From Scytalidium lignicola (taxonomy: Eukaryota > Ascomycota > Leotiomycetes), in NCBI GenBank assembly GCA_002812745.2, contig NCSJ02000047.1:1-64000 (forward strand): 64,000 nt of DNA. Reading direction: 5' to 3'. This document shows, piece by piece, positions 33,948-47,290 of the stretch. Every line of letters begins with the position of its first letter. The stretch's first letter is position 1. The position numbers were made by a program, and so were the translations under genes. Under the pieces are notes generated by a model. The model saw only the letters and a list, made by a program, of their open reading frames with translations. It searched no databases and had not been told where the DNA came from.

Positions 33948-35096
33948 ATGAATCAGGATTTAAAGACAAACATACCAGTAAATAACAACAACGAACAACA
34001 ACCTGAAGAAGATTTTGAAGAAGGCTCTGAAGAAGAATCTGAAGAAGGATTTGAGGAAGTATTTGAGGAAAGTTCAGAGGATAGTTCTGAAGAAGATTAA
34101 GGTGAGAACTAGACTATCAAGGAAATTAATATCCAAGAAGGAGTGTTAAAGGAAGTTGTTATACTACTAAAGCAATTTACTAAGTCAACAGAAGGATTAA
34201 CTGTTGAAGAATCGTCAAAAGTTACAAGAAAGAAGTCAGTACCTCCATTACTTAAGTTTAACTTAAAACCAGTACTAAGAGCTTTAAGTTCAAACCTTGA
34301 TCCAGACTCCAAGCTAGAAGATGACATTAAACCAATTCCAATAATGACTCTTAAAGAAGTCAAAATTACCAGACCAGACTTGTTCTATAAGAACAAGAAG
34401 AAGCTGAAGGTATATCTTGCTTAGACAAGAACTTATTTAACGTTAAATGATTACTTATTACCTAAAGATACATATAAAGTCTTATAAGCATTGACATACT
34501 TGAGAGGAGTAGTTGAAACTTAGTTTTAACCCTTTAAGGATGAATAATTTGTGATAAACAGAGGAATAATAAACTAAGGAGTAATCAACATCATTATAAG
34601 TTAAGCCAACTATATAGGAGAACTTAAATGCTTGTATAATAATGTTAATGAGAAAAGAAACACCAAGAAATAATTAACTTACCTTAAACAAACTAAGAGC
34701 CTTAATGAATATACAATGCTTTATTACTAGTATGTAATATCAGTTAACTAAGGAGAAGAAGCATATATACACTAGTTTAAGACTAGTTTAAAAGACTTTA
34801 TCAAAGAAGAATTGTATTAATGTTCTGTAGTCATTACCTTTAATGCTTTTATTAACTTGTCCATCAAGATCAGGAATGAATAATATAAGATAATCTTGGA
34901 CAAAAAGAGTAAATCTTATTTTAACCATAAGAAAGTTAATGATAAGAAAGATCAAGGAGACTCTATGAAGTTAGATGTTATGAAGAAAGGAAAGACCTTT
35001 AAAAAGAAGGGAAAGAAGTACTTTGAAAGAAAAAACAAGAAAGGGAATTCCTTTAGAATTTCCTCTAAGGAACTTGACAAAAGAANGAAAAAATAA
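33948..35096 (+). pseudogene. Gypsy-1 Gag remnant
   Basis: ATG at 33948, 22 bp after the 5' LTR, opens a frame with an acidic repeat (EEDFEEGSEEESEEGFEE) that ends at TAA 34098. The same frame continues past RIP-type stops through 34143-34424 (LKEVVILLKQFTKSTEGL, then RPDLFYKNKKKLKVYL). Gag-like sequence (LQALTYLRGVV with stops) follows to a Lys-rich tail, DVMKKGKTFKKKGKKYFERK, near 35.0 kb. A knuckle-like block with Cys turned to Tyr lies just after. Interrupted, not functional. Confidence 0.7.
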
Positions 35097-36359
35097 NGTT
35101 ATACTTTAAATGTAAACTTCTTAAATATATAATGAATACTTATAAGAGGGACAACAAGTTGAGTATAATAGTTAAAGTTGAAGTTATAAGAATTCTAAAA
35201 ATTATAAATATCTTATCAGAATCTTCAAAAGAAGAAGACTTTAAGGACAAGGAAAAAAANCTCATTAGAAGAAGAGATAATAATAATAAGAATCCTTAAG
35301 ACAGACTTTGTACTTATAATAAGAACTTAACAGGAAAGACATCTTCAAGATAATAACCAAATCAAAGACTAAGGTAGATGGAGATTAATTCTAAGGGTTA
35401 ATAGAATTTAAATGATTATATTGTTAGACTTCAAAGTCATTCTAACAGAGTAATATCCTGTTTTTAAAGAACTATTAATCTTGAAATATTATCTTATAAT
35501 TAACATGAGAAGACTAAGAGGATAGGAGATTTTAAACAGAAGTTAGCTTTTCAGAACTGTATAATAAGAAAAAGTAATTGTTAAGGTATATGAACTTAAT
35601 CTTGAAGATCTTGTTCTAGTTTATAAGATTAACCTTCAGAGTATTATCATAAAGAAAAGAATATATGAATTCCTCTTATTAGTAAAATGAACTTGGATCT
35701 AAGATAACTTTAATCAAATGCTCAAGGATGCTTAAATAGTAATAAAAGAAGGATTAAGCTATGTTATGTAAGGATAATACAACTTACAACAAGAAGGACT
35801 TCTGATAATAACCTTTTAACAAGATTAATTAAAAGTAAAAACATAGTATAGAGAAATCTAAAGTCTAGGAAAATCTGTAAAATGACTACTTGAAGCTGAA
35901 TAGTATTATACTCAACAAGAACAAAGGGAATTAATGAAGATTGTTGTTGAACAAGCTAATTAAGACGAGGAAGTATTATTTACAGTTAATAAACTAGATA
36001 AAGAATTATTACCTTTAAAAATACTTATTATGTTAACAAGAGAAGATGAACTTATACAAAGAATTAATTAACAGTTTAACTAAGAAGTAATAATATATCC
36101 TTTAAATTTTAAAGAAAGAGTTTCTAAAGAAAGTAACACCTTTATTACTGAAATAAAAGAATGCCTTAGAAATGAAATAGTAGAATAAGTACAAGATGTA
36201 CATACATTTATAAACAACAGAAGCTTAAATAGACTAAGATTAAGAAATCTTAATGAAAGACAGATAATACTGTTCGAGGAATTAAAAGAGAACATTGAAG
36301 ACTTAGAAATTGACAATGACATATTAGTTAATAATGCTAAAAACATTAATCTCTACTCT

Positions 36360-39300
36360 ATAAACAATAAAAGTTCATTATACATAGATATAAAACTGTA
36401 TAAGAAGTTAGTAAAGGCTTTAATTAATTTAAAAGTTAAAAAGAACTTTATTAGTAAATAAGTCATGAAACAACTTGGACTTAACATAAGAGTCAAAGAT
36501 AACAGTTATCTAATATCATTAATGAATAATACCAAGGTTCAAAAGTATGTTAATGTTCAAACTCAAGATTTAAATATGAAGTATAACAAAAACTATTAAG
36601 AAAAGATATCTTTTGATGTTATGAAGTTAGGAATATATTAAGTTATATTAAGAATTGAATAGATGAGGAAGTATAATCTAATAATTGATTAGAGAACAAG
36701 TATAATTACCTTCTTAGAAGAGGAATAGAATTTAGTATCCTTAGGAATTGTCCATGTTGACAAGACTATAAAANCATATTCTTGAAGAATATTATAAATA
36801 ACTAGAGTTATTCATAGAAAGACTTGATGATTTAGCCTTACCTGAGTATAAACCATAAGATTATAAGATAAAGCTCAAAGAGGGGTTTAGATTAGCTTAT
36901 AGATTAATTTATCAAACAACTTTTATTAAGGATGAAGTGATAAAAAAAATAGTTGTTCAAGAAGATGATACTTAAAGGTTTGTATAAAGAAGGTTATAAT
37001 GAAGTTAGAATACTATTATATTATACAAAGAAAGGAGATGATCTGTTAGGACAACCTTGTAATGACTATAAACATTTGAACAGTAAAACTAAGAAAGATT
37101 AATACTCCTTACTATTAATAGATTTAATAATGAACAAGTTGAAGGAAGTTGTTATATTCATCAAGTTAGACTTATAGTCAACATTTAATCTAGTCAGGAT
37201 TAAAAGGGGTAACAAGTAGAAAGTTGCTATTTGAACAAAATACAAATTATTTAAGTTATTGATTATAACATTTAGTATAACTAATGCTTTAACAATATAA
37301 CAAAGAATAATAAACTGGATATTAGAGAAATATTTGGAGAAATTTGTAATAGTATATCTTGATGATATAATCATTTACTTAAAGAGTATAAAAGAACACA
37401 AGGAGTATGTTAAGCTTGTTTTACAAGTGTTGTAAAAGGTAAGATTATGTTATAAACTAGTAAAATGCAAATTCTACAAGAAATAAGTTCAATTCTTAAG
37501 ATATTGTATTTCTAAAAAAANGGATAAAAACCCTTGATAATAAGATTTAGTTAATCAAGGAATAAGAATTACTGAAGACAATTAAGCAATTACAGAGTTT
37601 CTTAAGGTTAACTAATTATTACTGAAGATTTGTAAAAGACTATTCTAAAATCTTTGTACTATTGACTAAACTTACAAAGAAGGATCAGGCTTATAAATGG
37701 AATAATGTTATGAAGGAAGTATTCTAAAAGATTAAAGATACTTTTGTAAAAAGAGGTTTCTTGAGAATCTTTGATCTAGAGAAAGGAATAAGAATTGAAA
37801 CTAATGTTTTTGATATAATATTAGAAGTTGTGTTGTTATAATTATAATAGATTAGTAAACAACATTACTGAGTATTATTAGCATTTTGGTCAAGGAAGTT
37901 AAATGTTATAAAAAGAAATTATTAAATATTAGATAAGGAAATGTTAACTATCATAAAAGCTCTGAAGTACTAGAGAGTATATATTGTTAAATCCAATGAA
38001 ATAATTAATATACTTTTGGATTATTATAATCTTCAATACTTCATGACAATCAAGTAGTTAAATGTTAAGCAAGTATAATAGGTAAAAAAAGTTATCTAAG
38101 TATAATTTTAAGATTACTTATGTTAAAGGCAAAGATAATAAAAGAGTAGATACTTTAAGCTAGAAACCTAAGTACTTAATTAAAGAAAAGGAAGAAAGTA
38201 AACTTATATTAAAGGAAGACAAGAATGGATTCTTAGTATATAATAAAGGGCAACTTATGGTTATAATAGTAATAATGGACAAATACTAAGCTAATTGGAT
38301 TAGAGAAGAAACTAAGAAGGAAAAAGAAAAGAACACTTTACTAGACATAACTAAAAGCAAATAGGAGAAAATCAAAAACATTTAGTATAAGAATAAAAGG
38401 TTATATATACTAACAAAATTAGTAGAAGAGTTTGTCAAAGAATAATATAGTCTGTTATACAATGAACATATAAGAATAACTTGATACTATTACTAAATCA
38501 ACAAGAATTACTTTATTGTAAAACTATAATTAGTAATTAAAAAANGTAATTACAGAATATAAAATTTGTAAGAAGGCTAAGAATCTAAGAAGGAAGCCTT
38601 GAGGACAGTTATACTTTATACAAATACTTGATAATTTATAAGAATTAATTAAATAAGATTTTATTGTAAAATTACTAGTTTTTATAGATTATACAACAAA
38701 GGTTAAGTATAACTTTATCTTTGTAATAACTGAACATTATACTAAGTTTATAATCTTTAAACTGTTTAAGGAGACTTGAGGAGTAAAGGAAATAGTTGAT
38801 ATATTCTTATGAAGAGTAATGTTTTAATAAAGAGTATCAAAACAAATAATCTTTGATCAAGATACAAGATTTATATTTAAGTTTTAAGAAACATTGACAA
38901 TAAGAATAAAAATTGAAAAGAAACTATTAATAGTATAATATCCACAGATTGATGGACAAACAGAATATTTGAATATATAATTAGAGGGATATTTAAGATG
39001 TTATGTTAATTATGACTAAGATAATTAAGTTGATTACTTGTTAATAACAGAAATGTTATACAATAGTATATTACATGAATTAACTAAAATCACTTCATTT
39101 TATGTGAATTACAAATGAGAATCAGAAGGGTTTTGCACTAGATTAGAATTGGAATCCACAAGTGAATTAACAAAGATCTATATAAAGCAAATGGAAGAAA
39201 TACAAGAAAAGATTAAGAATTTACTTTAATATATAAAAGAAAAAATGAAGAAGTATTATGATTATGGATGTTTGATAAAACTAATGTACAAAAAAAGGGA

Positions 39301-39690
39301 ATAAAGTTTATCTTCTTAGAAAAAANATCAAAANAACAANACNAAGTAATAAACTAAATTAAGTAAAGATAAGACTATATGAAATCAAAGAAGTTTATAG
39401 ACTATTAACATATAAATTGAAGTTATCAACAATAATTAAAATACATTTTGTTTTCTATGTTTTACTTCTTAAACTAATATCTAAGAACGTTTAAACACCA
39501 ATGTTAAAAGAAGTTGATTTAAAAAAGAGAATATAAAGTTGAGAAAATTATTAGTTATAAAATACATTATAAGAAATTACAATATTTGGTTAAATGAATA
39601 GGATATCCAAAGAGTAAGAACAGATAAGAATTTACTTTTAATTTTATGAGTTGTAAGAAGTTACTAAAAGTATATCACCAAACTTATCCT
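36360..39690 (+). pseudogene. Gypsy-1 Pol remnant (PR-RT-RH-IN-chromodomain)
   Basis: The protease area near 36.40 kb reads ALINLKVKKNFIS, where relatives have an Asp-Ser-Gly motif. RT begins LLLIDLIMNKLKEVVIF at about 37.10 kb, has VRIKRGNK and FVIVYLDDIIIY with the YLDD catalytic pair intact at 37355-37366, and ends CKFYKK. Integrase has FIDYTTKVKYNFIFVITEHY, IFDQDTRFIFKF and YPQIDGQTEYLN. The C-terminal chromodomain reads EKIISYKI..., YLVK-stop-IGYPKSKNR-stop-EF, both stops replacing conserved Trp. Stops occur through the whole length, so no product is possible. Confidence 0.85.
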
Positions 39691-40325
39691 AGAATAGATT
39701 TCTAGGTGATGGAATCATAAGGTTAGAAAAGAAAGGGTTAGCAATAGAGGAAGAAGCCTTGCTTATATAAGCAGAACATAACTCTTCAGACAACTTCTTT
39801 TGCTTTTCTTTTTTTTTCCACAACATCAAGTTTGTCTAAAGTTTTCAGACTATGGCAAAACATTTTCTAAGTATACTTCTTCAAGAAGGACTGTTACTTC
39901 TTTAGACAGGCTAAGCAGGTTATCATCTCTAAAAGAACTTTGTTAGTTTTCTCTTTCTCCTTTGTAAACTAGTTATACTTATATTTGTATACAAGGAAAG
40001 AAGAGGAAATGGCTTCCTTGCTGTTATAAGATTACCTGTGACATAAGTACTTATTACAACAATTGGAATCAAGGTTCATCTTGTAGACAAAGCCATTTTA
40101 CTTGCAGAATGAACAAAGTATTATTTTAAAACTATATTCGTTAATATAGTCATCTAAGGCCATTTACTTTTGATATTTTCTTGATTTTGTTCTTTCTTCT
40201 GTGTTACTCTTAGAACATTGTTATTTAGGTAGTATATTAGAAAGGAAAGAAGAATTACTAAATAAAGAAATTGTTCGAAGATAATATTTTAATGTTAAGA
40301 CAATGTTAAGTAAGAAAAAGGATAA

Positions 40326-40684
40326 TGTTATGAGTTTTACTGTAATATACTAATTAGTATAAGCTTAAGGCTTGGTATAAATACGTTGTACAAGAGAACC
40401 TAACAATTAGATAGTTATATAATAAGGACTTAAGACTTAAGGAGTCCAAGGTCTATTGGCTTAGGACTTAGGGACTTGGGGGTCCAGAGGTCCAATGATA
40501 TTTCATTATCTATATAAGTACACTGTAAGAACATGAGAGTAAACTCTTTATGTTCAACTTAAATATATTACTAGACCTTACCTTGGATTTAGTTACTTAC
40601 TTGTGTGTCATACGTTTCTATTGTCCTTGAACATCTACCTTATCCTTGGCCATCCAGTGACCTGGATAGCGTAGTTTTGTAACA
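40326..40684 (+). repeat. Gypsy-1 3' LTR
   Basis: Matches the 5' LTR from TGTTATGAG to TTTTGTAACA, with more C-to-T and G-to-A changes. It keeps TTATCTATATAAG (near 40.51 kb) and CCAGTGACCTGGATAGCGTAG. Confidence 0.9.
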
Positions 40685-41927
40685 TTTAGGCTCTAACAAA
40701 AAGTATGAAGAATTTGTTAAAAAGTATAATAAAAAGAAGGATAAAGACTTTAAATTCTTAAAATTAAGTTTAAACTCTGATTCTAGCTTAAATATAGTTA
40801 ACTTAAACAAATTTAATTCCTTTATAATTATAAATCTTAAGAGCTTCTTTATATTCAATTATAATTATTAGTTTATAGATATAAGTATTATAAACTATAT
40901 AGTAAACTATATATTATAGTTTAAACTAGATTCTTATTAAGAGTATTATAATTTAATACTTGTAAAAACAAGAAATAAATTTGTTTAAATTATTAATTTA
41001 AGTATAGTTATACTTAAAACAAAGCTAAATAATAATTTAACATTTACTTTATAACTCTTTAACGTTTATCATATCTTTACTTTCTTAATTAATGTTCTTA
41101 AAGGAGTAAAGCTTTTAAATTAAGGTGAAGAAGCTTGTATAATTACAAAAGGCATTTATAATAAGAATAGAATTGAATTCAGTATTGTAAATATATTTAT
41201 AAATAGTATATATTTGAAATTAGCTAATACTTCAAAAGCTTTTCTTATAATGCTTTTAACCAGGTAATTTATACTTAGTTTAAATCTTATTCATTAATGC
41301 TTTAGTTATGCTAGTATTAAAGTAATTAAGAATATTATAAAAGTTATTATTAGAATTGATAAAAGCCTTATAAAAGTAATAAAGAAAGAAGAAACCTTTT
41401 TATGTAAAGCTTATGAATATAATCACTTTTNNAAAAAATGTTTTTAAGAAGTTTAAAATACAAGTTGCAAAGGTTATAAAAGTACTTAATATTAATGTTT
41501 TTATAATTATTTTTCTAAGTTATAATAAGTATAATTATACTATTATAATTGTAAATGATGTTACAAATATTATATAAGGTTATACTTATAAGAAGAAGAA
41601 AGGAGTTTATAATGTTATTATTTATTATATTACCTTGATAAAGAATTAATATAGAATTATTTCTAAACATCTTTATATTAACAGAAGGAATAAGTTTAAT
41701 AGTAGAAAGTTTAATAAATACATTTAAAAGAATAGTATAAAAGTTATTATTACTACTTTGTATACTTTATATTAAGGAGGATGCTTTGAATATATTGAAT
41801 GTATTGTATTTATACAAATATATATTATAATGATTGTAAATAATATATTATAGTATTTGTGGTTAAAATGTTATAAAACAGTTGTAATGGTTAGAAATCG
41901 ATTAGTAATATTAATATTAAAGAATAG
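40685..41927. other. AT-rich transposon relic
   Basis: Between Gypsy-1 and the 105-bp element. Plus-strand translation near 41.40-41.46 kb gives LCKAYEYNHF, an N-pair, then KKCF, which may be a decayed zinc knuckle of a retroelement Gag; no other domain is clear. No LTR or terminal repeats recognised. Confidence 0.4.
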
Positions 41928-42032
41928 TGTTAGGAATACTATATATAATAGAATAGCTATTAACAAGCGATCGCTAATAATCTGCCNTTTTTTAAGCGAG
42001 TAGTAAAGCTATTCAATTACTCGTTCTTAACA
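41928..42032. repeat. 105-bp LTR-like element with 5-bp target duplication
   Basis: Begins TGTTAGGAATAC and ends CGTTCTTAACA, giving a nearly perfect 9-bp inverted terminus (one transition) and TG...CA ends. AATAG lies directly on both sides (41923-41927 and 42033-42037). A 74-bp part of a second copy, in opposite orientation, lies at 33493-33566. TG/CA ends plus a 5-bp duplication fit a very short solo LTR (a TRIM-type element) better than common MITE classes. Confidence 0.75.
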
Positions 42033-42439
42033 AATAGTACTTCATATGCTGAGTTTATAAAATAAGTTAACCTTGAAGGTAATTGTATTCTGGATTTATT
42101 TAACTTACAAGTGATTAGTTTTAAAGTATTAGTTTATATTAATGTTAATTAATATGTTAAATTATAAAAGATAGTTCTTAAAGTTAAAGAAGGAATTCTT
42201 CTTAACTTTAAAAGTAATTTAATATATTATTATTAAGTGTTAATATACTCTTATAAGCTTATATAATTATTATATATTACTTTTATAAAAGGAAATACTA
42301 GACTTGAAGACTTGAAGATGTTTATAAGTCTTCTTAAGGCTTTAAATGTTGAATTAATACTTGAAGATATTATAATTATTAATATTAAGATTTTTATAAT
42401 ATTAAATCTTATTAATATAAAGATTTTTATAATGTTAAA

Positions 42440-42683
42440 TGTTAGAGCCTAGATTGTAGAGCTTAAGAAGTGTACATAATATGTTAAGCATATGAACAGA
42501 GTATTAAGATAAGAGCTTACTTTAAAAGTATACAAGACTTGATATATATAAGGGTAACTTAAGCAATTATTATGATTTGGATTCTTCAGGAATTAATTTG
42601 GAAAATAGAACAAACTTAATTGTTAATATTATTACCTTCTTGATTGTAATTTATTGTCTTCACCTTAGACTTAGTTTATAACA
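42440..42683 (+). repeat. Gypsy-2 5' LTR, 244 bp
   Basis: Starts TGTTAGAGCC and ends GTTTATAACA. It is matched along its length by the inverted copy at 53377-53620, which is also 244 bp and less mutated. Confidence 0.8.
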
Positions 42684-44017
42684 TTTTAATTCTTCTTATT
42701 TAAGTAACAGTTCATTATAATCAGAGGATAATAACAAGTTGGTTAAATTGTTTAATAATACCTTTTAAGATTGTTAAAAGGCAAAGAATAACAAGGAAAG
42801 CTAATATTAAGCTTAGTTAGAACAAAGGCATTATAATAATAACAAGCTTAAGAATTATACATACAAAAGTTATATTTATACTATTAAGTAATTTAGTTAA
42901 AGAATTAATTAAAGAAGAGTAATAAGCAAGGAAATTGAAGATTCTTAAAGACAATTTATTACCTTCTTAAAATAAGCAGTTCAAGTAGTGAATGTATTAT
43001 ATCAAGGCTCTTTGATAAGAAAATGTTAAACTAAAGTATACAAGTGAATAAAGGGATAAAGTATAAAGATGGATAGAAAAGTTAAACTTAAAGATTAAAG
43101 TATTATAACAAAGAAAAGAAAGACTATTCTAATATAATAATATACTTATAAGGATATTGATTTTATTATAAGGAAGCTTCTTAGTAAAGATATTAATCTT
43201 ATTATAAGAAGGTTTCTTAATAAGGAATATATTATAAAGGTAATATGTTAGCAAAGTATTATTAGAATTACTATTATAATAACTTATAATCCAAAGTATA
43301 AAACATAAGTATATACCTTTACTAAAGTAGTTCATAAAGAAAATAATAAAGGAATATAACAACTTTGTATATGAATGCAAATTTGAATTTGTTGAATTTC
43401 TAAAGTTATATAAGAAGGATAATACTAAGATCTTTTATACTATGTTATATCTTGACAATGTTTTAAAAGCAAAATGATAATAAGTATAAGAGGTAAAATT
43501 AACAAGTATTATTATATAAGAAGGATTTAAAGGGATTTTATTATCTTCATTAAGAGATGAAGGTAATAGAAGGATCAAGGTTTAAGATTAATATAATCAA
43601 GCTTAATAATAGTTAAGTTAGTTAATCCAGTCTTTTATAAAGTATCTTGATAACCTTAAGGTATAATTCCTTAGTATAAGTGATGAGGAAAGACAAGATA
43701 TATTACTAGTGAAAATAATACTTGAGTTAAGAGTAAAAATTATAAATTATAATGTTTTACTAATAATATATAATAAAATGGTTATGTTAATAGAGTACTT
43801 ATAACTTAATAAGGTAAATTAAGGATAAAAGATTAAACATAATAATATTATTATAAACTCTTGAAAACCTTAGTATAATAAGTTAAAGGAGAAATAATAA
43901 AGTAAGTTATTTAAGTAAAACTTGAATATCTTATATTAAGACTGAACAAAATTAATATGTATAATGTTATTAACTAGTATTAACATTATAAAGCTTAAAA
44001 ACTCTAATAAAGTTGAA

Positions 44018-45680
44018 TGTTATAATTGTAAGAAGTTAAGGTATTATACTAGAGATTGTTATAATGTTCATAATAGTAGAATCTAGTATTACAATTGTAA
44101 TTAATCAGGTTATACCTTATTAAACTACTTTAATAACTAGAATTAGAACTTTAACTAACTTTTTAATAAAAATATACTTATAACAAACTAAGGAAATGTT
44201 AACGTTTAAAGAAGTTTATAACCTTAGCCTTGTTAAACAATAAAAGGAAAAGGCTTTTTATAACATTTTAACAAATACTTAAGATTCTCTTTACTCTTGT
44301 ATCTTTAGAAGAAATGACAATAAGAGTAGATAACAAGGTTTATTATATTATGGAGAAATCAAGACAATTATGTATAATAATTCTTTTTAAAGTTTAAGAT
44401 AAATAAAGGAGATAAAGAATAAAGTAAGTTTTGATTAATAATAAAGTAAAGTAGAATATAATCTCTTCAGCTTTAATATAAGAGTATAAATGGAATAATG
44501 ATAATGAGGAGAAGTTAAAACTTTAAACAATTAATAGAATAAACATTTATATTTATAAATCTTATATTATACTAACTAAGGCTAAAGATATAAATAAGAA
44601 AACTTNATATTCTAAAGTATTAATTTATATTAACTGTTATCAATGAATATACTATTATCTTAGGATATTTATAACTTAATAATATGAACTTAGATATATA
44701 ATAATAAAAGGGGAAATGAAGATATTATCTTAAGACTAAGAATTATATCATTTACTTTATAAGGTAATTCATGAAGTTATTAGAAAAAGAAAAAGATATT
44801 CCTTTATTCAAAGTCTTCTTTGAATATATATTAGATTATATATACATTAAGATAATGCAAATTAATAACTTACTAGACTTTGAACAATAATGAGTTAATG
44901 TAATCTTAGAATAATATTAAGACTTTACAAATATATTTAACAAGAAGAAAGTAGTTAAAGTGCTTAAAATTAACAGTTTATACTATACTATTAAGCTTGT
45001 TGACAATGTAATGTTATTATAAAAAACTTGTTTATCTACTAACAGAAAAGGAAATAAAGACATTGAAGGAGTATATTTATAACTTATTAAAGAAGGAGTA
45101 AATCTAACAATCTACTAGTCTAATAAGTATACTAATATTATTTGTCCTTAAGAAGGATAATAAGCTTTAACTTTGCATTAACTACAAAGGTCTTAATAAG
45201 GTTATTATCAAAGATTAAATATCTTTGTTATTAATTTCAAAAACCTTAAACTGGTTAAGAAAAGTAATAATATATACTAAGTTAAATTTGAAGGATACTT
45301 ATTATCAAATCTAGATTTAAGAAGATAATGAGTAGAAAACAGCTTTTTATATATAATATAATTATTATAAATATTGTATTATGCTATTTAGACTGTACAA
45401 TGCATTAATGATATTCTAGTAATACATTAATAAAGTATTAATTAGACTAATAAACGTTATTTGTATAATTTATCTGAATAACATCTTAATCTTCTTTAAA
45501 ATTAAAGAGGAGTATATAGAGTATATTCAACAAGTACTTAAGTACTTAAGATAATATCGTTTATACATAAATATATCTAAGTACAATTTTCATATTAAGG
45601 AAGTAAAGTTTTTAAGGTATATTATATCTCTTAATAATATGTTAATAGAAAAGAGTTAGATTATTACTACTTAAGACTGG
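44018..45680 (+). pseudogene. Gypsy-2 Gag knuckle and reverse transcriptase remnant
   Basis: A CCHC zinc knuckle at about 44.02 kb reads CYNCKKLRYYTRDC, where the usual Gly-His has become Arg-Tyr. RT starts near 45.17 kb with LCINYKGLNKVIIKD, then IYTKLNLKDTYYQI, NYYKYCIMLFRLYNALMIF and IYLNNILIFF. The YLDD catalytic pair is YLNN (45471-45482): both Asp codons were lost by G-to-A. KYNFHIKEVKFLRYIIS follows. Many stops. Confidence 0.8.
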
Positions 45681-46164
45681 TTAATCCATATCTCTTTTAA
45701 AGATATTTAAGTTTTTCTAGGATTTGTTAATTTTTACAAAAGGTTTATTAAACATTATTCAAAAATAACAATTCTTTTATCAGATCTTCTAAAAAGAATG
45801 GAAAAGGGATGAAAAGTTAATATATTCAAACTTAAAAAGTTAATGTTATAAGTATTCAACAAGCTTAAAAAGGCTTTTATTATAATGCTTATTCTTATGT
45901 ATTATACTTTAAGACTATTTATAATGTTGAAGATAAATGTATTTAAATTTGTTATAAGTATTATTTTATTTTAATTAATTATTGAAAGGGACTAGTCAAA
46001 CTGATATTCTATTACTTTTTACTTGAAGAAGTTAAATCTTATATAATAAGTATATAATATTCTTGATTAAGAGATGTTTGTTATAATATAAGTATTAAAG
46101 TAATAGAAGTATTACTTAGTTTATACCTTATTAATAATAATTATCAAGATAGATTATAATAATC

Positions 46165-46395
46165 TGTGAAGATTATGACTAATAAGCTTATATCAGGGAA
46201 GTGTTAGTTCATTAGGCATTATTATATTGTAAGGTTGAATAGGCTTATATTGGCTAATATATAGTATGCTTCAACTTATATATATAGTATTTAAGGGTTA
46301 TACCCTTAAATATTCTCTTACTGGATTATTAGTTATTTTATTCTAGTTGTATAACTATTAAGTGCTAGTATGCTTTGCTCTTACAATTCCTAATA
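46165..46395 (-). repeat. Copia-2 3' LTR
   Basis: 231 bp from TGTGAAGATTATG to TTCCTAATA. The final CA has become TA by C-to-T. It differs from the partner mainly by transitions and is the more AT-rich copy. Confidence 0.9.
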
Positions 46396-47008
46396 CTCTT
46401 ACTCAGATTATACAGGTGTTATGATGTAGTTTGTGTTAGTTCTACTTTGTTAGTATTACTTTTAGCTACTCTTACTGTCTCTTTGCTACTCTTATTGTTG
46501 TTAGACTAAGTAATTCTCTGAATTGCATGAACATTGTCTTTTACAACAGCTTTGTCATACTATTAGTTATTATATCTGCTATAAGAATGTAACTGATGAT
46601 AATGTGCTTATACTCCTCTAGGTTGTAGATGTAGTAGTAGTAAATATTAATATGCTTTGATCACTTGTAAAGGTGTGAGTTCTTTACCAATACAAGTGTA
46701 CTTTGATTATCTTCTAATATTTGTATAGTCATCAAGTCTGACTTAATATATTAAAGGAATCTTATATCATAAAGTATCTAAGCAACTTATTGGCTTTGTT
46801 TAACATATATTGACATTGTAATGTATTCTGATTCAGTGCTTGAAGTTACTACTGAACATTGTTTCTTACTCCTTTAGGAAACAAGCCCTTTGTAAAGTAT
46901 AATTACATTTCTTAAAGTACTCTTCTGGTTAGTCTTGTCTTCTGCTTAGTTTGCATTTGAATATATGATTAGTATAAAGTTATTAACTTGTTTGTTATCA
47001 TCATTACT

Positions 47009-47290
47009 TTAACATGATAGTTGGTTAGCTTGAATTAGAGTTAGCTTATAATAAACACATTGTTTAATTGTTAATCTAGTATATCTCAAGAGTTCTTTTA
47101 CAGCATTAACATAATACTCTTTAGGATTACTTATGTATTGGCTAAGTTTATTCAGAGTAAACATGATATTTGATTTAGTGTTTATTATTATGTACATCAA
47201 GCTTCTTATGTACTCTTGATATTCAGTTAGGTTTGCTTTCTTGTCAAAGTCTGAAGTTAAGTATAACTTGTCATAACTAAAGATTAACAT
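47009..47290 (-). pseudogene. Copia-2 RT/RNase H linker remnant
   Basis: An open stretch of 93 codons on the minus strand contains LTEYQEYIRSLMYIIINTKS, LNKLSQYISNP and ELLRYTRLT. This is the block between reverse transcriptase and RNase H of Copia elements (family pattern YQxxIGSLMYL...RPDI...LSRY...LRYLKGT). Gly-to-Arg and Asp-to-Asn replacements are of the G-to-A kind. Part of the dead Copia-2 polyprotein. Confidence 0.8.

Larger units (their letters stand above)
33567..40684 (+). mobile_element. Gypsy-1: RIP-degraded chromodomain Ty3/Gypsy retrotransposon, 7.1 kb
   Basis: LTRs of 360 and 359 bp (33567-33926, 40326-40684) bound a plus-strand interior. In order: Gag with an acidic N-terminus, zinc-knuckle remnant near 35.1 kb, protease region near 36.4 kb, reverse transcriptase (about 37.08-37.5 kb), RNase H, integrase (about 38.4-39.1 kb) and an integrase chromodomain (39541-39690). 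A purine-rich tract, AAGAAAAAGGATAA, precedes the right LTR. Many Gln and Trp codons are now stops. The flanks (TAATA left, TTTAG right) do not match, so no target duplication is seen. Dead element. Confidence 0.9.

Noticed and set aside
40640..40858. 72-codon minus-strand frame
   Set aside because: It crosses the end of the Gypsy-1 LTR into AT-rich DNA; low-complexity and not conserved.
33493..42032. One large DNA transposon with 75-bp inverted repeats enclosing Gypsy-1
   Set aside because: The right-hand copy is a complete 105-bp element with its own AATAG duplication, so the inverted pair is two separate insertions and not the ends of one element.
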